Below are positions 9,821 to 18,520 of a stretch of 64,000 nt of DNA, one piece after another (position 1 is the stretch's first letter; each line of letters begins with the position of its first letter). Below the pieces are notes generated by a model that had not been told where the DNA came from, did not search any database, and saw only the letters and a program-made list of their open reading frames with translations. Both the position numbers and the translations under genes were made by a program. Source of the DNA: JACVRW01 sp963765135 (GTDB taxonomy: Bacteria > Actinomycetota > Thermoleophilia > Solirubrobacterales > Thermoleophilaceae). The stretch spans positions 620,001 through 684,000 of the forward strand of contig CAVXUX010000003.1 of assembly GCA_963765135.1 (NCBI GenBank), in the 5' to 3' direction.

Positions 9821-10621
9821 CTACGCCGCGCGAACCCCGAACTCCGTCAGCGTCACAGGGCCGAACGACGTGACCACCGCGACGTCGACGGCGTCGCGGC
9901 CACGCCCCACGACCACGCGACCGACGCGGCGGCGGTTGTTGCGGGCGTCGAAGGTGTGCCACGCGCCATCGAGGTAGACCTCGAACCACGCGGCGAAGTC
10001 CATCGGCTCCGCGGGCAGCGGCACGTCGATCTCCGGGATGTAGCCGCACACGTACCGCGCGGGGATGTTCAGCGCGCGGCAGAACGTGATCGCCAGGTGG
10101 GCAAAGTCGCGACACACGCCCTGGCCGGCGCGGTACGCGTCGACGGCCGTGGTCCAGGGGTTCGACGCGCCGGCCACCCACTCGAGGTGACCGTGCACGA
10201 AGTCGACGATCGCCTGGACCCGTTCCCAGCCGGGCTCGAGGTTCCCGAAACGCTGCCACGCCTCGTGGCCGAGCTCGTCGGGCAGGCAGAAGCGGCTCGG
10301 CATGACGAACGCGATCTGCTCGTCGGGCAGCTCCATGATCGGCGTCTCGGGTGTGCCGGGAGCGATCCGGTCGCTCGGCGACGACAGCAGGACGTCGGCC
10401 TCGTAGACGATGCGTGACGCGCCCGCCGCGATCGTGACCCGCTCGCAGCGGTTACCGAACAGGTCGATGTAGCCGTGGTGGTCGGCGGCCGTGTCCCAGC
10501 GCTCGGCGCGCACCTGGAGGTCGTGCCCCGAAGGCGCGACCTGGAGGACCGCCGACACCGGCTGCGGCGTCTCGAAGCCGAAGGTACATCCCACGGTGAG
10601 GGCCAGCGGGCCCTCGGTCAC
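9821..10621 (-). CDS. transglutaminase-like cysteine protease-fold protein
   Basis: GTG at 10621 is chosen because it lies 4 bp after the upstream gene and opens VTEGPLALTVGCTFGFET, the beginning of a bacterial transglutaminase N-terminal beta domain. The catalytic core shows the Cys in YRAGQGVCRDFAHLA, the His in GAWHTFDARN and a nearby Asp, so the triad is intact. Proteins of this kind act as cytoplasmic peptidases or amidases, often beside alpha-E or circularly permuted ATP-grasp genes; those partners are absent here. It is last in an operon with the 90-aa and GIY-YIG genes. Confidence 0.85.
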   Translation of the reverse strand: MTEGPLALTVGCTFGFETPQPVSAVLQVAPSGHDLQVRAERWDTAADHHGYIDLFGNRCERVTIAAGASRIVYEADVLLSSPSDRIAPGTPETPIMELPDEQIAFVMPSRFCLPDELGHEAWQRFGNLEPGWERVQAIVDFVHGHLEWVAGASNPWTTAVDAYRAGQGVCRDFAHLAITFCRALNIPARYVCGYIPEIDVPLPAEPMDFAAWFEVYLDGAWHTFDARNNRRRVGRVVVGRGRDAVDVAVVTSFGPVTLTEFGVRAA

Positions 10622-10625
10622 GGGC

Positions 10626-10898
10626 TCAGTTGAGCGCGCCGGCCGGCAGCACGTAGCGAGCCGGCGCTCGCGGCCCGGGTCCGATCGGCTCGCTGATCCG
10701 CGCGCTGTGCAGGCCCCGGTTGGACGACGTTGCGACAGCCACCTCGGCCTCGCCGGCATGGTCGAGGATCCAAGCCACGACCTGGGCCGAGTCTGCCCCC
10801 TCGGCGACGATGGCGGCGCGCTCGATCACCGTGCCGCCGGATGGATGGCGCCGCGACAGGCGGCTCAGCAGGGCTCGGATCTCGTCGTCGTTACGCAT
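10626..10898 (-). CDS. hypothetical protein, 90 aa
   Basis: A small soluble protein, MRNDDEIRALLSRLSRRHPS, with an alpha/beta pattern (VIERAAIVAEGADSAQVVAW) and a Pro-rich C terminus. I recognise no family. Its start overlaps the end of the GIY-YIG gene by 8 bp and its stop is 4 bp before the transglutaminase-like start, so all three are translationally coupled. Confidence 0.7.
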   Translation of the reverse strand: MRNDDEIRALLSRLSRRHPSGGTVIERAAIVAEGADSAQVVAWILDHAGEAEVAVATSSNRGLHSARISEPIGPGPRAPARYVLPAGALN

Positions 10899-11157
10899 TA
10901 ACGGACGACTCTAGGGGTTTTGCCTGGATCAGGCCCAGTTTCGCCGCGCGAGGCAGCCGCTTGATGCGCGCCTCTTCCCGCAGCGCCGTCGATCGATCCG
11001 CGACCGCGATCACGGCCGCCAGCTCGACCGGCAGCCGGCTGCGCGTGTAGCGGCTCGCGGTGCCCGCCCCGTGGGCCGCCAGGCGCCGCTCGACGTCGGT
11101 CGTCCAGCCGCAGTAGAGGCTGTCGTCCGCGCACCTGAGCAGGTAGACGTACGCCAT
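10891..11157 (-). CDS. GIY-YIG domain protein (UPF0213-like)
   Basis: An 88-aa stand-alone GIY-YIG domain: AYVYLLRCADDSLYCGWTTD holds the two half-motifs (YVYLL and LYCGW), followed by the conserved Arg of VERRLAAH and the late acidic residue in LREEARIKRL. The length is typical of the small bacterial YhbQ/UPF0213 group, proposed structure-specific DNA nucleases. It is first of a three-gene operon. The partner genes give no clue to its substrate. Confidence 0.85.
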   Translation of the reverse strand: MAYVYLLRCADDSLYCGWTTDVERRLAAHGAGTASRYTRSRLPVELAAVIAVADRSTALREEARIKRLPRAAKLGLIQAKPLESSVNA

Positions 11158-11185
11158 ACCCGGAGGCTTCGCCGGGCTCGCGGCC

Positions 11186-11446
11186 TCACCTGCGACCTGC
11201 CAGCCAGCGCGGCAACGGGAAGGGTGAGAAGGCGTCAGCGGTCGACGCCGCGAACGCCCGTGGCTCGAGCTTGCCGATCAGGCGGCGCAGCTCCTTGCGC
11301 TCGCGCTGGTCCATGCGCGGGCCGCGCCGAACGAGCTCTGTCAACCGGCGCCGGTCGCGCGCGTTGAGCCGCTGGAAATGGCGCCGGGCCAGCAGCACCG
11401 TTTGCGCGATGGCCAGCAGCTTGAGGAACGGCATGCGTCTCAACAT
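11186..11446 (-). CDS. hypothetical basic protein, 86 aa
   Basis: A short, strongly basic helical protein: MLRRMPFLKLLAIAQTVLLA is a hydrophobic lead, followed by Arg-rich helices (RLNARDRRRLTELVRR) and a C terminus ending RWLAGRR. It resembles the small basic proteins common in actinobacteria that may sit on the membrane or bind nucleic acid. No family is assigned. Confidence 0.6.
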   Translation of the reverse strand: MLRRMPFLKLLAIAQTVLLARRHFQRLNARDRRRLTELVRRGPRMDQRERKELRRLIGKLEPRAFAASTADAFSPFPLPRWLAGRR

Positions 11447-11464
11447 GCGGTCCCGATACCCGAG

Positions 11465-12088
11465 CTACCCCCAAACGAACGGCGGATACCGGTCTGTCAC
11501 GAAGTAGGCGTAGGCGCTGCCGCGCAGGTTCCAGCGCAGCCCCGGGACCATCAGCTCGAACATCTCGCGTGGGATGCGCTTCGTGAACAGGATCAGGAAG
11601 AAGGCCACGAAGGTCAGGATCCCGGTCAGCCAGTACAGAATGCCGGCGATGAACAGATACGGGATCGCCAGCAGCCACTGAACCAGCGGGCGCCAGTTGT
11701 CGATCCGCTCGGGGTACTCGATGTTCAACCGGACCGGGTAGTTGGGGTCGTCGGCCATCGAGAACGGGGGGTAGGCGTCCACCATCAGGTGGAAGTAGGC
11801 GGTCACGCGGTAGGCCCACCTGAACGTCCCGACCATGTAGTCGAACGCGCCGCGCGGCCAGCGGCCCGTGAACAGCACCGCGAAGAACGCCCAGATCGCC
11901 ACGAAGAACGCCCCGATGCCCACGAACAGCAAGACGAAGAAGTGGGGGATGACGAGCAGCCACTTCACCAGCGGCAGCCAGCGGTTGAGCTCGGTCGGGT
12001 AGGCGATCTCGAGCCGCGCTGGATAGTCCGGCGGCGACGGTGGGCCGGCCGGATCGGGCACTGCGAGGGGCTGCTCTGGAGTGTTCAC
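11465..12088 (-). CDS. DUF4389 membrane protein with two domain copies
   Basis: About 207 aa with two matching halves. Each starts with a Tyr-Pro motif (ARLEIAYPTELNRW and VRLNIEYPERIDNW), then LVKWLL/LVQWLLAIPY and a pair of membrane helices, a Phe-rich second helix, and ends with a YPPF motif (DAYPPFS, DRYPPFVWG). This is the DUF4389 architecture, of unknown function. GTG at 12088 (VNTPEQPLAV) lies 10 bp after the hydrolase stop; a TTG at 12106 would overlap it. It is probably co-transcribed with the hydrolase. Confidence 0.82.
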   Translation of the reverse strand: MNTPEQPLAVPDPAGPPSPPDYPARLEIAYPTELNRWLPLVKWLLVIPHFFVLLFVGIGAFFVAIWAFFAVLFTGRWPRGAFDYMVGTFRWAYRVTAYFHLMVDAYPPFSMADDPNYPVRLNIEYPERIDNWRPLVQWLLAIPYLFIAGILYWLTGILTFVAFFLILFTKRIPREMFELMVPGLRWNLRGSAYAYFVTDRYPPFVWG

Positions 12089-12098
12089 ATGCCAACCA

Positions 12099-12941
12099 TT
12101 ACGCAAATCGCTTGACGAAGTCGAGCGCCGTCTGCGCCACCTCGCGCCAGCCGCTGTCGATCGTCAGCGAGTGCCCGCGGTTCGGGATCTTCACGATCTC
12201 CGTCACGCCCGGGTTGCGCTTCTGCTTCTTGTAGGACGCGTTCGCGATCGCCCACGGCACCGTGTGGTCCTTCTCGCCGTCGATGATCAGCAGCGGCCCG
12301 CGGTCGGGGTTCTTCGTGTCGGCCTTCGCCTCGGTGAACGGGTTCAGGTTCGCGTTCGCCATCTGGTTCAGCGCGATGCCCGGCGCCGCCACGTGGTAGG
12401 TCTCGTAGAGCTGCTCGGCCTCCTCGTCGCTGAGCGCGTTGGCCCATCCGTACTTGAACTGGTCGAGCGTCAGCGTCACCGCCTTGCCGCGGTTGGCGGG
12501 GTTCTTCAGCACCGGCGACGCCGACTTCAGCGCGGACAGCGGCAGCGGCAGCACTCCGCGGAACGGTCCCGGGTCGATTGCCACGGTCGCGGCCGACAGC
12601 CCGCGCCCGGCGATTATCTGCGCCAGCAGCCCGCCGGTCGAATGCCCCATCACCGCCGGCTTCTTCGACAGCTTTCCGATCACGTCGGCGGTGTGGTCGG
12701 CGATCTGCGCGAGGTTCTTGTTCGCGAGCACTTCCGGCTCCGCACGCGCCTCCACGACCGTCAGCGGGTCGTCCGGCCAGCTCGGCGTGACCCCCGCGTA
12801 GCCGTACTCGTCGGCCAGGCTCACCCAGTTGTCCCAGCTGCTGGGGAGCAGCCAGAGCCCGTGGATGAACACCACCGGGGTCCGTCCGGAGGCGTTCGCC
12901 GCCTCGATTTGCTCGGTCTCGCGCTCGGTGATCGTGGCCAT
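12099..12941 (-). CDS. alpha/beta hydrolase
   Basis: 280 aa from the ATG at 12941 (MATITERETEQIEAANASG). The fold shows the oxyanion segment VVFIHGLWLLPSSWDNW, the nucleophile elbow VMGHSTGGLLAQ (Ser in GHSTG), a late acid in LLIIDGEKDHTVPW and the catalytic His in IPNRGHSLTID. The family is large, covering esterases, lactonases and haloperoxidase-like enzymes, and the substrate cannot be read. Upstream in-frame codons overlap the divergent SRPBCC promoter and are not used. Confidence 0.87.
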   Translation of the reverse strand: MATITERETEQIEAANASGRTPVVFIHGLWLLPSSWDNWVSLADEYGYAGVTPSWPDDPLTVVEARAEPEVLANKNLAQIADHTADVIGKLSKKPAVMGHSTGGLLAQIIAGRGLSAATVAIDPGPFRGVLPLPLSALKSASPVLKNPANRGKAVTLTLDQFKYGWANALSDEEAEQLYETYHVAAPGIALNQMANANLNPFTEAKADTKNPDRGPLLIIDGEKDHTVPWAIANASYKKQKRNPGVTEIVKIPNRGHSLTIDSGWREVAQTALDFVKRFA

Positions 12942-12990
12942 GCCGCCATCATTCCTCATCGATCCACTGGAGAACAACCCGAGGAGACCC

Positions 12991-13434
12991 ATGGCAGGCC
13001 GGTTCGAAGCGACCACGACCATCGATCGCCCCATCGAGGAGGTGTTCGACTTCCTCGCCGACGGCACGAACGACCCCAAGTTCAGCCCGCGCGTGCTGGA
13101 GATCGCCAAGACGACGGACGGGCCGGTCGGAGTCGGCACCCGCTTCGCCAGCACCGTCAAGGACGCCGGCATCAAGACCAAGCGCGAGTTCGAGCTGACC
13201 GAGGTCGAGCGGCCCACCAAGATCCGCTGGGCCGAGCGCTCCAAGAACCAGGTCACCGCTTCTGAGGGCGGCTACGACCTCGCGCCCGAGGGCAACGGCA
13301 CCCGCGTGACGATCCACAACGTGCTCGAGGGCCACGGCATCGGCAAGCTGTTCGTCGGGTTCGCCCTGAGCCAGGCCCGCAAGGGCGCCGACGACTTCGG
13401 CAAGTCGATCAAGGCCGCCGTCGAGGCGTCCTAG
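12991..13434 (+). CDS. SRPBCC / polyketide-cyclase-like protein, 147 aa
   Basis: ATG at 12991 follows a strong GAGGAG ribosome-binding site. The protein opens AGRFEATTTIDRPIEEVFDF, the typical first strand and helix of the START/SRPBCC fold, and ends with a long amphipathic helix (KGADDFGKSIKAAVEA). Such proteins form a deep ligand pocket for lipids or aromatics; the ligand is unknown. It is divergent from the hydrolase and convergent with the nitronate monooxygenase, sharing the CTAG stop. Confidence 0.8.
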   Translation: MAGRFEATTTIDRPIEEVFDFLADGTNDPKFSPRVLEIAKTTDGPVGVGTRFASTVKDAGIKTKREFELTEVERPTKIRWAERSKNQVTASEGGYDLAPEGNGTRVTIHNVLEGHGIGKLFVGFALSQARKGADDFGKSIKAAVEAS

Positions 13435-14399
13435 ACCCGCATCGCGGCGGCGGCGGCGAGCGCCTCCTCAGCCTCGCTCACCAGCCGCCGCACGATCTCG
13501 GCGGCCGGCAGCAGCTCGTGGATCAGGCCGGCGGTCTGGCCCGTGAACGGCGTCATCTCGTGCTGCCGTCCCTCGCGCACGCTCGCCATGATCTCGGCCC
13601 CGAGCTGCTCGGCCTGCTCGCGGGCCTCGTCCGGCTGGCGCTCCCAGCGCGTCACGAACTCCGTCCGGATCACCCGCGGCACGACCCCGTACCCGCCGGC
13701 GGCGGGCAGGATCTCGCTCCAGGTCTCGAAACGCACCGTCTCCTCCGACTCGATCTCGAGGATCCGCTGCTTCCACGCCTCGCTGGCGCTGGCCTCCTGG
13801 GACGCCAGGAAGCGCGTCCCCACGTTCGCGCCCGCCGCGCCGAGCGCGAGCCCGGCGGCCAGCCCGCGCCCGTCGGCCACGCCGCCGGCGACGAGCACCG
13901 GGATCGGCGCCACCGCGTCCACCACCTGGGGGACGAGCGCCAACGACCCGACGCCATCCGCCATCCCCTGGCCGCCCGCCTCGCTGCCCTGCGCGATCAC
14001 CACGTCCACGCCGTGCTCGGCGGCCGCGCGCGCCTGGGCCACCGTGTGGACCTGGTGGAAGACCTTGGCGCCGGTCGCGTGCGCGCGCTCGACCAGGTCG
14101 CCGGGGTCGCCGAGCGCGAACGACACCGCGGCCGGGACGGCCTCGAGCGTGACCTCGAACGCCCCCTCGTCCAGGCGCGGAACGACGTGGTTCACCGCGA
14201 ACGGGCGGTCGGTCAGCTCGCGGACCCGGGCGATCCGGGCGCGGAGGTCGTCGGCCGAGGTGTTGACGGCGCCGAGGCTGCCCAGCCCGCCGGCCTCCGA
14301 CACCGCCGCGACCAGCTCGGGCGACGTGGCCGGCCAGATCGGTGCCTGCAGGACGGGCGCGTCGATTTCGAAGAGCTCGCAGAAGGCGGTGCGGAGCAT
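13431..14399 (-). CDS. nitronate monooxygenase (2-nitropropane dioxygenase family)
   Basis: A 322-aa FMN-dependent TIM barrel. Seen: the N-terminal LQAPIWPATSPELVAAVSEA, the FMN/catalytic segment VVIAQGSEAGGQG, the phosphate-binding stretch PVLVAGGVADGRGLAAGLAL and VGTRFLAS. The order and length match the family, which oxidises nitronates such as propionate-3-nitronate; some members are really enoyl reductases such as FabK. There is no signal peptide. It lies alone on the minus strand. Confidence 0.87.
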   Translation of the reverse strand: MLRTAFCELFEIDAPVLQAPIWPATSPELVAAVSEAGGLGSLGAVNTSADDLRARIARVRELTDRPFAVNHVVPRLDEGAFEVTLEAVPAAVSFALGDPGDLVERAHATGAKVFHQVHTVAQARAAAEHGVDVVIAQGSEAGGQGMADGVGSLALVPQVVDAVAPIPVLVAGGVADGRGLAAGLALGAAGANVGTRFLASQEASASEAWKQRILEIESEETVRFETWSEILPAAGGYGVVPRVIRTEFVTRWERQPDEAREQAEQLGAEIMASVREGRQHEMTPFTGQTAGLIHELLPAAEIVRRLVSEAEEALAAAAAMRV

Positions 14400-14451
14400 G
14401 GGACCTCCAGTGCTGGCGGGCTGACCTCCGCATCATGCTCCATACGCGAGC

Positions 14452-14988
14452 TCAGGGCCGCTTGATCGACACGGGCCGCGCGAAGACCAGCAGGCGCTTG
14501 TGGCCGGCCGGGATCGTGCAGGTCTGCAGGCGCAGCTCCTCGCGGCTGCCGGAGGTGAGGATCGACGTCCTGCGCTCGTGGATCAGCGCGCGGCGCGTGA
14601 CCGCGTAGGTGGCGACCGCGTGCCGCGTGGTGAAGATGATCCTGTCCCCACGCCGGACCTTCCCCAGGTGCCGGAAGGGCCCGCCGTGCGTGCGCCGGTG
14701 GCCGGCGACGTAGACCGTGCGGCCTTCGCCGGGCAGCCAGGAGCCCGGGTACCAACTCGGTCCGCGGTCGATCGTGGTCTGCTTGAAACCGGCCGTGACG
14801 CGGACCGTCTTGTGGAGCCGCGGGAAGGTGAGCCGGCCGAGCCGCTGCCCCTCGCGAAACGCCGGACTGACCTTGGTGACCTTGGCCGCGTTCGCGACCG
14901 GCAGCGGCGGCGGATCGGTGCCGCAGGCCGCGAGCACCGTTGACAGCAGGAGCGCGATCGCGGCAGGCCGGCGCATCACGACGTCCAT
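14452..14988 (-). CDS. sortase family lipoprotein (class D/E-like)
   Basis: ATG at 14988 (MDVVMRRPAAIALLLSTVL) runs into lipobox LAAC. A second ATG at 14976 works equally well. The catalytic domain has the sortase His in VYVAGHRRTHGGPF, the Cys in LRLQTCTIPAGHKRLLVFAR and the late Arg of that block. Sortases join LPxTG-type proteins to wall or pilus acceptors outside the membrane, usually through an N-terminal helix, so a lipid anchor is less usual. No substrate with an LPxTG tail lies nearby, which suggests a housekeeping rather than a pilus role. Confidence 0.8.
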   Translation of the reverse strand: MDVVMRRPAAIALLLSTVLAACGTDPPPLPVANAAKVTKVSPAFREGQRLGRLTFPRLHKTVRVTAGFKQTTIDRGPSWYPGSWLPGEGRTVYVAGHRRTHGGPFRHLGKVRRGDRIIFTTRHAVATYAVTRRALIHERRTSILTSGSREELRLQTCTIPAGHKRLLVFARPVSIKRP

Positions 14989-15070
14989 CTCTAACACGGG
15001 AAGACGGTCTCGGGCCAACCTCATACTCCAGACCGATGCGGTCCGCCCCCGCATGGGCCACGATTGGCGC

Positions 15071-16153
15071 ATGCGCCGCCGCAGGAAGTTCGCGCGCTTC
15101 GCCGACTTCGCGATTCCGTGGGGCGTCGGGCTGTTCCTGGTGCTGGTCGTCTTCGACGAGGCGGACAAGCACGATGACCCGTCGGCCGTGCTCGTTGCGG
15201 GCCTCGCGATCGTGCTCGTCCAGGCGATCGCCCTGCGCTGGCGGCGCCGCCAACCCGAGCGCGTCATGGCCCTGGTCCTGGTCACCGGGCTCGCCTTCCA
15301 GCTGCTCTATCCCAGCGTGGTGGTCCCGTTCCCAGCTCTGTTCGCGGTCGGCTCGCTCGCCGCGGCACGACCGCCCAGGGTCTCCCTCGTCGGGCTCGCC
15401 GGCGTCGTCGGCCTCGCCGCGACGAACTTCTTCACCACCACCGGCGAGGACACCGTCTTCACGATGGGTCTCGCGGTCGGCGCCTGGGCGCTCGGCGAAG
15501 CCGCTCGCAATCGCCGCGTGGCCATCGAGGAGGAGACCCAGCGCGCCATGGCCGACGAGCAGGCCCGCATCGCCCGCGAGCTGCACGACGTGATCGCCCA
15601 CAGCGTCTCCATGATCGTCGTCCAGGCCGCCGCCGCCGAAGACGTCTTCGACGAGCGCCCCGACCAAGCCCGCGAGGCCCTGCGCTCGATCGAGCACGCC
15701 GGCCGCGACGCCATGGCCGAGCTGCGCCGCCTGCTGAGCGCCGTCCGGCCTGGCGTGCAGGAAGAGGGCACGGAGCCCCAGCCCGGGCTCGACCGAATCG
15801 ACGAGCTGGCCGAGTCGCTGCGCGCCGGCGGCCTCCAGGTGGCCGTTCGCCGCGAGGGCGAGCCGGCCGACCTGCCCGCCGGGCTCGACCTCTCCGCCTA
15901 CCGGATCGTCCAGGAGGCGCTCACCAACACGCTGCGTCACGCACGCGCCACCCGCGCGGACGTGACGCTCAGCTACGCGCCGGAAGCGCTCGAGCTGGAC
16001 GTCAGAGACGACGGCCGCGCGCCCGCGGGCAACGGCACGGGCGGTCACGGGCTGCTCGGCATGCGCGAGCGAGTGGCTCTGCTGGGCGGAACGCTCGAGG
16101 CCGGCCCGCACCCGGGCGGCGGCTACCGGGTCCACGCGCGCCTGCCGCTATGA
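15071..16153 (+). CDS. sensor histidine kinase (HisKA_3 type)
   Basis: About 360 aa. The start at 15071 (MRRRRKFARF) is preferred; an in-frame ATG at 15053 is possible. There are four or five membrane helices in residues 12-145 with almost no extracellular loop, as in intramembrane-sensing kinases. Then come the dimerisation/phosphoacceptor helix ARIARELHDVIAHSVSMIVV (His172) and a HATPase domain with N-box QEALTNTLRHARA and G-boxes VRDDGRAP and GHGLLGMRERV. Its stop overlaps the response regulator start (ATGA). With the ABC genes it forms a NarL-type two-component plus exporter operon. Confidence 0.88.
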   Translation: MRRRRKFARFADFAIPWGVGLFLVLVVFDEADKHDDPSAVLVAGLAIVLVQAIALRWRRRQPERVMALVLVTGLAFQLLYPSVVVPFPALFAVGSLAAARPPRVSLVGLAGVVGLAATNFFTTTGEDTVFTMGLAVGAWALGEAARNRRVAIEEETQRAMADEQARIARELHDVIAHSVSMIVVQAAAAEDVFDERPDQAREALRSIEHAGRDAMAELRRLLSAVRPGVQEEGTEPQPGLDRIDELAESLRAGGLQVAVRREGEPADLPAGLDLSAYRIVQEALTNTLRHARATRADVTLSYAPEALELDVRDDGRAPAGNGTGGHGLLGMRERVALLGGTLEAGPHPGGGYRVHARLPL

Positions 16154-16812
16154 GCATCAAGGTCGTGATCGCCGACGACCAGACGCTCGTGCGCGGCGGC
16201 TTTCGCATGATCCTCGACGCGCGCGAGGACATCGACGTGGCCGGCGAGGCGGCCGACGGCGCCGAGGCGATCGCCCTCGTGGCCGAGCACGAGCCCGACG
16301 TGGTGCTGATGGACGTGCGCATGCCGAACGTCGACGGCATCGAGGCCACCAGCCGGATCGTCGCCTCCGGCAGCCCTGCGCGCATCATCATCCTGACCAC
16401 CCACGACGTGGACGAGTACGTCTTCGCCGCACTGCGCGCCGGCGCCAGCGGCTTCCTGCTCAAGGACGTGCGGCCGCCGGACCTGGTCGAGGCGATTCGC
16501 GTCGTCGCCCGCGGCGACGCCCTGCTCGCCGCCAGCGTCACCCGCCGCCTGCTCGACCGCTTCGCCGCCGTGCTACCCGCCGACGCGGCCACGCCCGCCG
16601 ACCTCGACGAGCTGACCGACCGCGAGCTGGAGGTACTGCGCCTGGTGGCGCTCGCGCTGTCCAACGCCGAGATCGCCGCGCGGCTGGTGCTCACCGAGGC
16701 GACCGTCAAGACCCACGTGTCGTCGGTCCTGCGCAAGCTCGACCTGCGCGACCGCGTCCAGGCCGTCGTCTACGCGTACGACGTCGGCCTCGTGCGCCCG
16801 CGCTCCTCCTGA
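16150..16812 (+). CDS. LuxR/NarL-family response regulator
   Basis: 220 aa, partner of the kinase just upstream. The receiver domain has acidic pair DD at 9-10, phosphoacceptor Asp55 in VVLMDVRMPN, Thr in ILTTHD and Lys105 in LLKD. The DNA-binding domain (LTDRELEVLRLVALALSNAE, then TVKTHVSSVLRKLDLRDR) is a standard HTH of the NarL group. The obvious target is its own operon with the downstream exporter. This is inference; I see no clear operator. Confidence 0.92.
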   Translation: MSIKVVIADDQTLVRGGFRMILDAREDIDVAGEAADGAEAIALVAEHEPDVVLMDVRMPNVDGIEATSRIVASGSPARIIILTTHDVDEYVFAALRAGASGFLLKDVRPPDLVEAIRVVARGDALLAASVTRRLLDRFAAVLPADAATPADLDELTDRELEVLRLVALALSNAEIAARLVLTEATVKTHVSSVLRKLDLRDRVQAVVYAYDVGLVRPRSS

Positions 16813-16856
16813 AGGATGAGGCGAAATCCCATACTCGCGCCCGATGCGAGGTCGCC

Positions 16857-17780
16857 GTGGCCGGCCGTATCGTGATCGGCGTGACCGATGTCGCCATCGA
16901 GTTCAACGGCCTGAGCAAGAGCTTCGGCAAGGTGCAGGCCGTCCACGACCTGTCCTTCTCCGTCGAGTTCGGCCGGGTCACCGGCTTCCTCGGCCCCAAC
17001 GGGGCGGGCAAGAGCACGACGCTGCGAACGCTGCTCGGCCTGATCCACCCCAACACCGGCACGGCCACCTTCGCCGGCGTGCGCTACGAGCAGCTGCCGC
17101 ACCCGAGCGGCCACGTCGGCGCGGTGCTCGAGGAGGCGAGCTTCCATCCCGGGCGCAGCGGCCGCAACCACCTGCGCATCCTCGCCGCCGCCGGCAGCCA
17201 CCCCGATTCGCGCGTGAGCGCGGTGCTCGAGCAGGTCGACCTCGCCGGCGCGGCCGACCGGCGCGTGAAGGGGTACTCGATGGGCATGCGCCAGCGGCTC
17301 GCCATCGCCGCGGCGCTGCTGGGCGACCCGGACGTGCTGATCCTCGACGAGCCGTCCAACGGCCTCGATCCGCCCGGCATCCGCTGGATGCGCGACCTGC
17401 TGCGCGCCGAGGCCGCGCGCGGCCGCGCGGTGCTCGTCTCGAGCCACCTGCTCAGCGAGGTCTCCCAGAGCGTCGACGACGTGGTCGTCATCTCGCACGG
17501 CGTGCTGCGCGGCGCCGGCACGCTGGACAGCGTGCTCGGCGGCGTCGACGGCCCCGTCACCCGCGTGCGCGCGGGCGAGGTCGACCGGCTGGCAGCGCTG
17601 CTGCGCGAGCAGGCCCACGACGTGGAGCCGGACGGCTCAGGCGCGCTGCTGGTGCGCGGCGCGGCGCCCGAGGTCGTCGGCCAGGTGGCCGCCGACCATC
17701 AGGTCGCGCTCGCCGAGCTGGTAGCCGTCGCGCGCTCGCTCGAGGACGTGTTCTTCGAGTTGACCGAGGGAGAGACATGA
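16857..17780 (+). CDS. ABC transporter ATP-binding protein
   Basis: GTG at 16857 (MAGRIVIGVTDVAIEFNGLSK). Walker A FLGPNGAGKSTT, the Q-loop-like region EEASFHPG, signature YSMGMRQRLAIA, Walker B DVLILDEPSNGLDP and switch His in LVSSHLLSEV are all intact. About 90 residues follow the core, as in the DrrA/BcrA-like subfamily that exports antibiotics or lipids. A start at 16887 would also be possible. Its stop overlaps the permease ATG at 17777. With the upstream kinase and regulator this looks like a stress- or drug-induced efflux system. Confidence 0.9.
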   Translation: MAGRIVIGVTDVAIEFNGLSKSFGKVQAVHDLSFSVEFGRVTGFLGPNGAGKSTTLRTLLGLIHPNTGTATFAGVRYEQLPHPSGHVGAVLEEASFHPGRSGRNHLRILAAAGSHPDSRVSAVLEQVDLAGAADRRVKGYSMGMRQRLAIAAALLGDPDVLILDEPSNGLDPPGIRWMRDLLRAEAARGRAVLVSSHLLSEVSQSVDDVVVISHGVLRGAGTLDSVLGGVDGPVTRVRAGEVDRLAALLREQAHDVEPDGSGALLVRGAAPEVVGQVAADHQVALAELVAVARSLEDVFFELTEGET

Positions 17781-18520
17781 CCGCCCTGCTGCGCGCCGAG
17801 CTGATCAAGCTGCGCACCACGCGCACGTTCCTGGCGCTGACCGGGGTCGCCGTCGGCACCTCGCTGCTGATCACCGTGCTGGTGAGCCTGCTCTCGGAGC
17901 CGACCCAGGACGAAGTGCTCACGGACGTGTTCACCGCCGACACCAGCGCGCTCTTCATCGTGATCCTGGCGATCGTCGGCATCACCGGGGAATGGCGCCA
18001 TCGCACGATCACGAGCTCCCTGCTGGCCGCGCCCAATCGCCTGCGGTTCCTGGTGGCGAAGACGCTCGCGTTCGCCGCCGCCGGGCTGGTGCTCTCGCTG
18101 CTGATCTCGATCACGATCGCGATCGTCGGGATGATCATCCTGTCGTCGCGCGACCTGCCGACGCCGGAGCTCGGCGAGCTGGTGGGCCAGATCATCCGCA
18201 ACGCCGAGGTGGCCGCGCTGCTGGGGGCGTTCGGGCTGGCGCTCGGGTCGCTGGTGCGCAACCAGCCGGTGGCGATCGTCGGTGTGCTGCTGCTGTCGTT
18301 CGCGATCGAGCCGACCCTGATCGCGCTCGCGCCCGACGTGGCCCGCTTCGCCCCGTTCAGCGCCCTCTCGGGTGCCATCCAGGAGATCCCCGCCGAGAAC
18401 ATCGGCAACGAGGACCTGAACCTGCTCTCCCCGGGCCTGGCCGTCCTGGCGATGCTCGCGTGGATCGGGACGGCCTTCACGGCCGGGGCAGTGCTGTTGA
18501 AGCGGCGCGACCTGAACTAG
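17777..18520 (+). CDS. ABC-2 type permease
   Basis: 247 aa with six predicted membrane helices and the ABC-2 opening MTALLRAELIKLRTTRTFLA, in which the basic segment precedes helix 1. The GEWRHRTITSSLLAAPNR segment after helix 2 is typical of this permease group and probably contacts the ATPase. It pairs with the ATP-binding protein by start-stop overlap. The exported compound cannot be told. Its stop shares CTAG with the convergent VOC gene. Confidence 0.88.
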   Translation: MTALLRAELIKLRTTRTFLALTGVAVGTSLLITVLVSLLSEPTQDEVLTDVFTADTSALFIVILAIVGITGEWRHRTITSSLLAAPNRLRFLVAKTLAFAAAGLVLSLLISITIAIVGMIILSSRDLPTPELGELVGQIIRNAEVAALLGAFGLALGSLVRNQPVAIVGVLLLSFAIEPTLIALAPDVARFAPFSALSGAIQEIPAENIGNEDLNLLSPGLAVLAMLAWIGTAFTAGAVLLKRRDLN